Assembly: GCA_022592435.1 (NCBI GenBank)
Contig: JABYQS010000430.1
Coordinates: forward strand, 1 to 22,930
Reading direction: 5' to 3'
Length of the DNA stretch: 22,930 bases
Source of the DNA: Cerioporus squamosus
Lineage: Eukaryota; Basidiomycota; Agaricomycetes; Polyporales; Polyporaceae
In this document: in pieces, positions 19,501-22,930 of the stretch
Numbering within the stretch: the first letter of the stretch is position 1
Layout: the number at the start of each line of letters is the position of its first letter
Program-made: the position numbers and the translations under genes
The notes under the pieces: generated by a model
What the model saw: only the letters and a program-made list of their open reading frames with translations
Databases searched by the model: none
Told to the model about the DNA's origin: nothing

Positions 19501-20406
19501 CAACGACAACGACCCGACTCCCCAGAACGACGGAGGAGGTAGGATGGTGGCTTTCCCTTACGAGTCTCAGGAGCCTGACCAGTATTGATAGATGGTAGCG
19601 ATGCGTCCGACTACCTCAAGCAGCTCCCGCCACCGTCGTCTCTCGTCGGGTACCGTCTGAACCCGGTCGAGTTCGAGAAGGACGATGATACGAACCACCA
19701 CATCGACTTCATTACGGCCGCATCGAACTTGCGTGCAATGAACTACAGCATCACGCCCGCCGACCGGCATACGACGAAGCAGATTGCGGGGAAGATTATT
19801 CCTGCCATCGCGACCACGACTTCGCTGGTCACCGGTCTTGTCTGCCTCGAGTTATATAAGGCATGTCCCCGCTCGTACTCTTACTATCCACATTTCTACA
19901 GAACTTATATTGTGTTTTTTTTCAGCTCATTGACGGCCAAAAGAAGCTCGAGGACTACAAGAACGGCTTCGTTAACCTCGCGCTGCCGTTCTTCGGCTTC
20001 TCAGAGCCTGTCGCGCCGAAGAAGAACAAGTACGGCGACACGGAGTGGACGCTCTGGGACCGCTTCGAGTTCAAGAACGACCCGACGCTCAAGGAGATCG
20101 TCGACTGGTTCCAGCGCGAGCACAAGCTCGAGGTCAGCATGGTCAGCCAGGGCGTCAGCATGCTCTGGAGCTCCTTCATCGGCAAGAAGAAGAGCGAGGA
20201 GCGGCTGCCGATGAAGTTCAGCAAAGCTCGTCGAGCACGTCAGCAAGAAGCCCATCCCGCCGCACACGAAGCACCTCATCGTAGAGGTCATGGTCAGCGA
20301 CGAGGAAGGCGAGGACGTCGAGGTAAGTTCCTTCCTGGTAGCTGATTGTTTAAGTACGTGATGCTGACGATGTCGCTAGGTTCCGTTCATCGTGGTCCAC
20401 CTCTAG
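16595..20406 (+). CDS. UBA1: Ubiquitin-activating enzyme E1, one apparent frameshift near the C-terminus
   Basis: Fifteen exons: 16595-16671, 16724-16743, 16799-16864, 16923-17005, 17056-17202, 17260-17366, 17421-17511, 17568-17798, 17854-18589, 18641-18906, 18961-19293, 19349-19538, 19592-19860, 19926-20322, 20380-20406. E1 adenylates ubiquitin and carries it as a thioester to E2 enzymes in nucleus and cytosol. The inactive adenylation domain has VGMNGLG (about 46-52). The active one has [14 protein letters not shown] (433-446) with [16 protein letters not shown]. The catalytic Cys is residue 594 in [10 protein letters not shown]. The ubiquitin-fold domain covers about 900-1012. Introns 3 and 13 are GC-AG. 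Exon 14 is one base too long: near 20222-20226 an extra A in AGCAAAGCTC shifts the frame at residue 972. The expected 40-residue end (PFIVVHL-stop) is intact in the next frame. Without the extra A the protein is 1012 aa, near yeast Uba1 (1024). Confidence 0.95.
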
Positions 20407-20614
20407 GCGTGCTGCAAGGAAGAGAAAGAATGACGTGTACGACGATATATAGAAGCCCAGTCATCATGTAGCTATAACGACATCATTGCGGTCAACACGA
20501 CGTATATCACAAACAAGAATCGGCGAGAGCATGCGCTACATCTGACTACATATGCTGGCGCCTGCTTCGGGATACAGTGGGGTTCATACAGCTGTACAAT
20601 ACGGTCCGTCTCTT

Positions 20615-22660
20615 TCATGGTCGAGGTATCTCGACGATTTCTGGTTCGTCGTCTTCCTGTTCTTCATGTTTCAGCTCCGCATCTGGCTCGCTGCTTCATG
20701 CGCTTTGCAGCTGGGACCACACTGTCTGATGAATCCGTCTGTCCATGGGGCGTTTCGGCGAGTAGTAGCAATCGCTGGTTCGAGGCCTTTGGCTCGGGGT
20801 GCGAGAATTCATGCTCGATGAAGGTTTCGGATCGTCCTGCTGTGGAGGTGTGACTTGCCATCCGATTTCGGTTGCTGTTGATCAGTGAGGAATTCCCGCA
20901 GATACTTTTCCAGCTCTGGAACATGTGTTAGCTTACGGGAGCAGGATAGGAGGATTCGTGTCATCTACTGAATTAGTGCATGGTCACGCGCGGCGCAGTA
21001 CCAAGCGTTCAGCGTTCTCTTCTCATTCTGCATACGCAGTGAGGCAATGGCCATACCATACTGGTTCACGTACCCCAGGTCTCTGAAAGAACTCTTTCCA
21101 GCCCCTTGCTTGGAGGGGAATCTGTCCCAACCCTTCAATCTTTCAGCCTTGTACTTCGCCATGGCGCGGAGGTCGTCCTCCGTGACTTTGACGCCAGTGG
21201 TTACGCGACCGCGGCGACGGCGTACGGGCGGAGCTGCACGAGGGTACCCTCGGCATCGGCATCGTCTTCTGAACTCTTATCGTCCTCGACCTGTATGTCT
21301 TCCCCATCCTGAGAGCATCCTCTTCGTCGCTGGAGGGCCGACGCGAACTGCTCCCGGCGCGCTGCTTCTTCGCCTGTGCCAAGATTCTATCAGGTAGCTC
21401 AGCATTCTGCTGCCAGTGCCGCTTCCACGCATCGGCGCTGTGACGAGTCTACGAGCGCGTAAGGCGATTTCTATGTGGCTAGTCACTGTTCATACTCACT
21501 TCCTCTGCCAGTTCTCCGAAAACTTTGGACTTGTCCGGAACGTCATCTTGGCGTACCCGCCAGCGGAGGTAGTGTATGAAGAAGACCTTGTCTTCGTCCG
21601 TGAACTTGAACCTGTCGGCTTCGGATACGTGGCGCGGCGCTTTGGGTTTCTTCGACCCAGAGTACGGGGGTATGTACGTGTCTGCATGGAACTCGTCCAC
21701 GGGACCTCCGCGCTTCGACCGTTGTGATATTGGAGAGTTGATGGCATATTCACGCTCCCGGCCCTTCGACGACATGCTACGAGCAGGCTTGGACTGGCTA
21801 CCAATGCCACGGTGGTGTACAGGAGTTGCTGGAGTCCCGGAGCTGTGACGAGCGTCCGAGGTCCTCTTGCTACTGCTCGCTGAGTCCACCCCGCTCCTCC
21901 TCGGAAGTGGGTGATGCCTGTTTAGATCCGGACTACAGCTCAGTGTTAGCTTGGTTCTCGCAGTCATCAGGAATGGTCAACGCACTCAGCAACGTCGTGA
22001 CCGCCACCACGACGAGAAGATAGTGAGCTCGAGATGGCGAGGAACCCATTTATCTTCGGGAATAATCTCTTGTCGTGATCTAGATAGAAATCCTTCCAAG
22101 CTGGTGGGGAGTGAGTCAACCGGCAAGACATGCACACCCCCACGCATTGGAATATTACTCACAACTCTCGGTGTTGTTGTTCACCTGGGTGTCCAGAGGA
22201 TCAGTGTAACGTATCTACAAGGTAACCCGCATGCTTACGCACATTGTGGAGCTTCTCTATGGATTGGCGAGTGGTCAACCCTTCCGCATGTCCCTTCTTC
22301 AGTGCGGTATGAGGATCCGTTCGTCCTCAGGATCCGAGCCAGCAGGTGTGGACCTGGTCTCCTGCAGAATAGGGCGCATAGCCGCAGCAACGGCGGCAGC
22401 GATGTCCGCGGCGGATGGCACCGAAGATCCTGGCCCAAACTGCGGCATTTGAGTCGCTGTTCCACCTGGAAGTGCTGCCCGCGCCCACTGCTGACCATTC
22501 ATCATCATCTGAGGCCATCCCGGCCACGCAAATTGCATCCCAGGTTGCTGCTGCGGTTGCTGCATCTGCATGGGTATCCCTTGCCCCTGCCCCGACTGTC
22601 CTGGAAGAACGCCATCGAGGCTCTTTGAGCGTTAGGTTGGTTGAACTGATTCTGACTCAT
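20615..22660 (-). pseudogene. Second Myb/SANT-like family gene, frameshifted
   Basis: This is a paralogue of the gene at 3948-5915, on the opposite strand. Recognisable parts in order: Gln/Met/Pro-rich N-terminus (from 22600); DPEDERILI, then ALKKGHAEGLTTRQSIEKLHN ending at 22243; a 22-nt microexon 22184-22163 (VNNNTES); exon 22100-21986 (WKDFYLDHDKRLFPKI); exon 21932-21500 with a first Myb-like repeat (FTDEDKVFFIHYLRWRV); exon from 21448 (ADAWKRHWQQN); an acidic block; a second Myb-like repeat (VTEDDLRAMAKYKAERL, NEKRTLNAWYCAARDHA); LEKYLREFL; and an acidic end stopping at 20615. Single-base shifts occur near 22306, 21302-21320, 21204-21250 and 21101-21107, and probably more from 20970 down. 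Segments between shifts lack in-frame stops. The start may be ATG 22660, either unspliced or spliced with a 56-nt intron 22656-22601. It is either a young pseudogene or poor local sequence. Confidence 0.65.
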
Positions 22661-22930
22661 ATCGTCTTCATGGCAAACATGGACGTCGGAAGATGTGGCA
22701 AGTAGGCGGTACTGATGGTAGTAGTGGTAGCAGCCAGGTGAACTTGAATCTCCGATTGACAACCATTGTAGCCGAAAAGCTTCCGCGAACGTTAGGTGTT
22801 GGTATCCGGATGACTTGTGAGACAATCAGCCGGAGCGCACAATCGGACACGGACGTCCAGCTGCGTCTCAGGCTACCGCATAGATACGATTCTAGCACGG
22901 AGATGTAACCAGGCGACCTCGCAGTCCGAG
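22661..22930. other. Window end, no gene supported
   Basis: This 270 bp lies upstream of the frameshifted Myb/SANT-like gene and probably holds its promoter. No recognisable coding sequence or repeat was seen on either strand. Confidence 0.5.

Noticed and set aside
21047..21397. 116-residue plus-strand open frame
   Set aside because: It is opposite the conserved Myb-like repeat and acidic block of the minus-strand gene, so it is a shadow.
1..22930. tRNA genes, rRNA and CRISPR arrays
   Set aside because: No cloverleaf-like or array-like sequence was noticed on either strand. The only tRNA-related signal is the primer-binding site at 2854-2868.

Overview
The window looks like nuclear DNA of a filamentous basidiomycete, most likely an agaricomycete. 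Genes are packed tightly on both strands. They are cut by many 46-82 nt introns with GT (sometimes GC) donors, CTAAC/CTGAC-type branch points and AG acceptors, and exons can be as short as 20-25 nt. Several proteins have clear fungal relatives. All identifications are from reading the translated sequence; no database search was run.

Layout. Bases 1-3611 are a transposon graveyard. They hold the 3' end of an apparent Ty3/Gypsy element (polypurine tract plus a 722 bp LTR) with a spliced antisense ORF beside it, then an unassigned repeat-rich stretch. A Ty1/Copia 5' end follows (putative LTR, half-tRNA primer-binding site, gag cut off inside its zinc knuckle), and then a 221 bp foldback MITE. 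Bases 3948-5915 (+) carry a six-exon Myb/SANT-like gene of an unnamed basidiomycete family. Bases 5916-6990 hold only a chain of splice-like sites that I cannot turn into a gene.

Bases 6991-20406 are a compact block of conserved genes. They are a STEEP1/UPF0428 homologue (-), an AVO2-like ankyrin protein (+), a GPH-type sucrose/alpha-glucoside transporter like S. pombe Sut1 (+), diphthine-ammonia ligase DPH6 (-), and ubiquitin-activating enzyme UBA1 (+). STEEP1/AVO2 and DPH6/UBA1 are divergent pairs with short shared promoters. The Sut1-like gene and DPH6 converge. Bases 20615-22660 (-) hold a second member of the Myb/SANT-like family, broken by several single-base frameshifts.

Functionally the genes do not form one pathway. 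The core covers ubiquitin activation, eEF2 diphthamide synthesis, TORC2-linked signalling, sugar uptake and probable ER trafficking. The least described content is the pair of paralogous Myb/SANT-like genes that face each other from both sides of this block and share a 22-nt microexon, and the antisense spliced ORF attached to the Gypsy 3' end.
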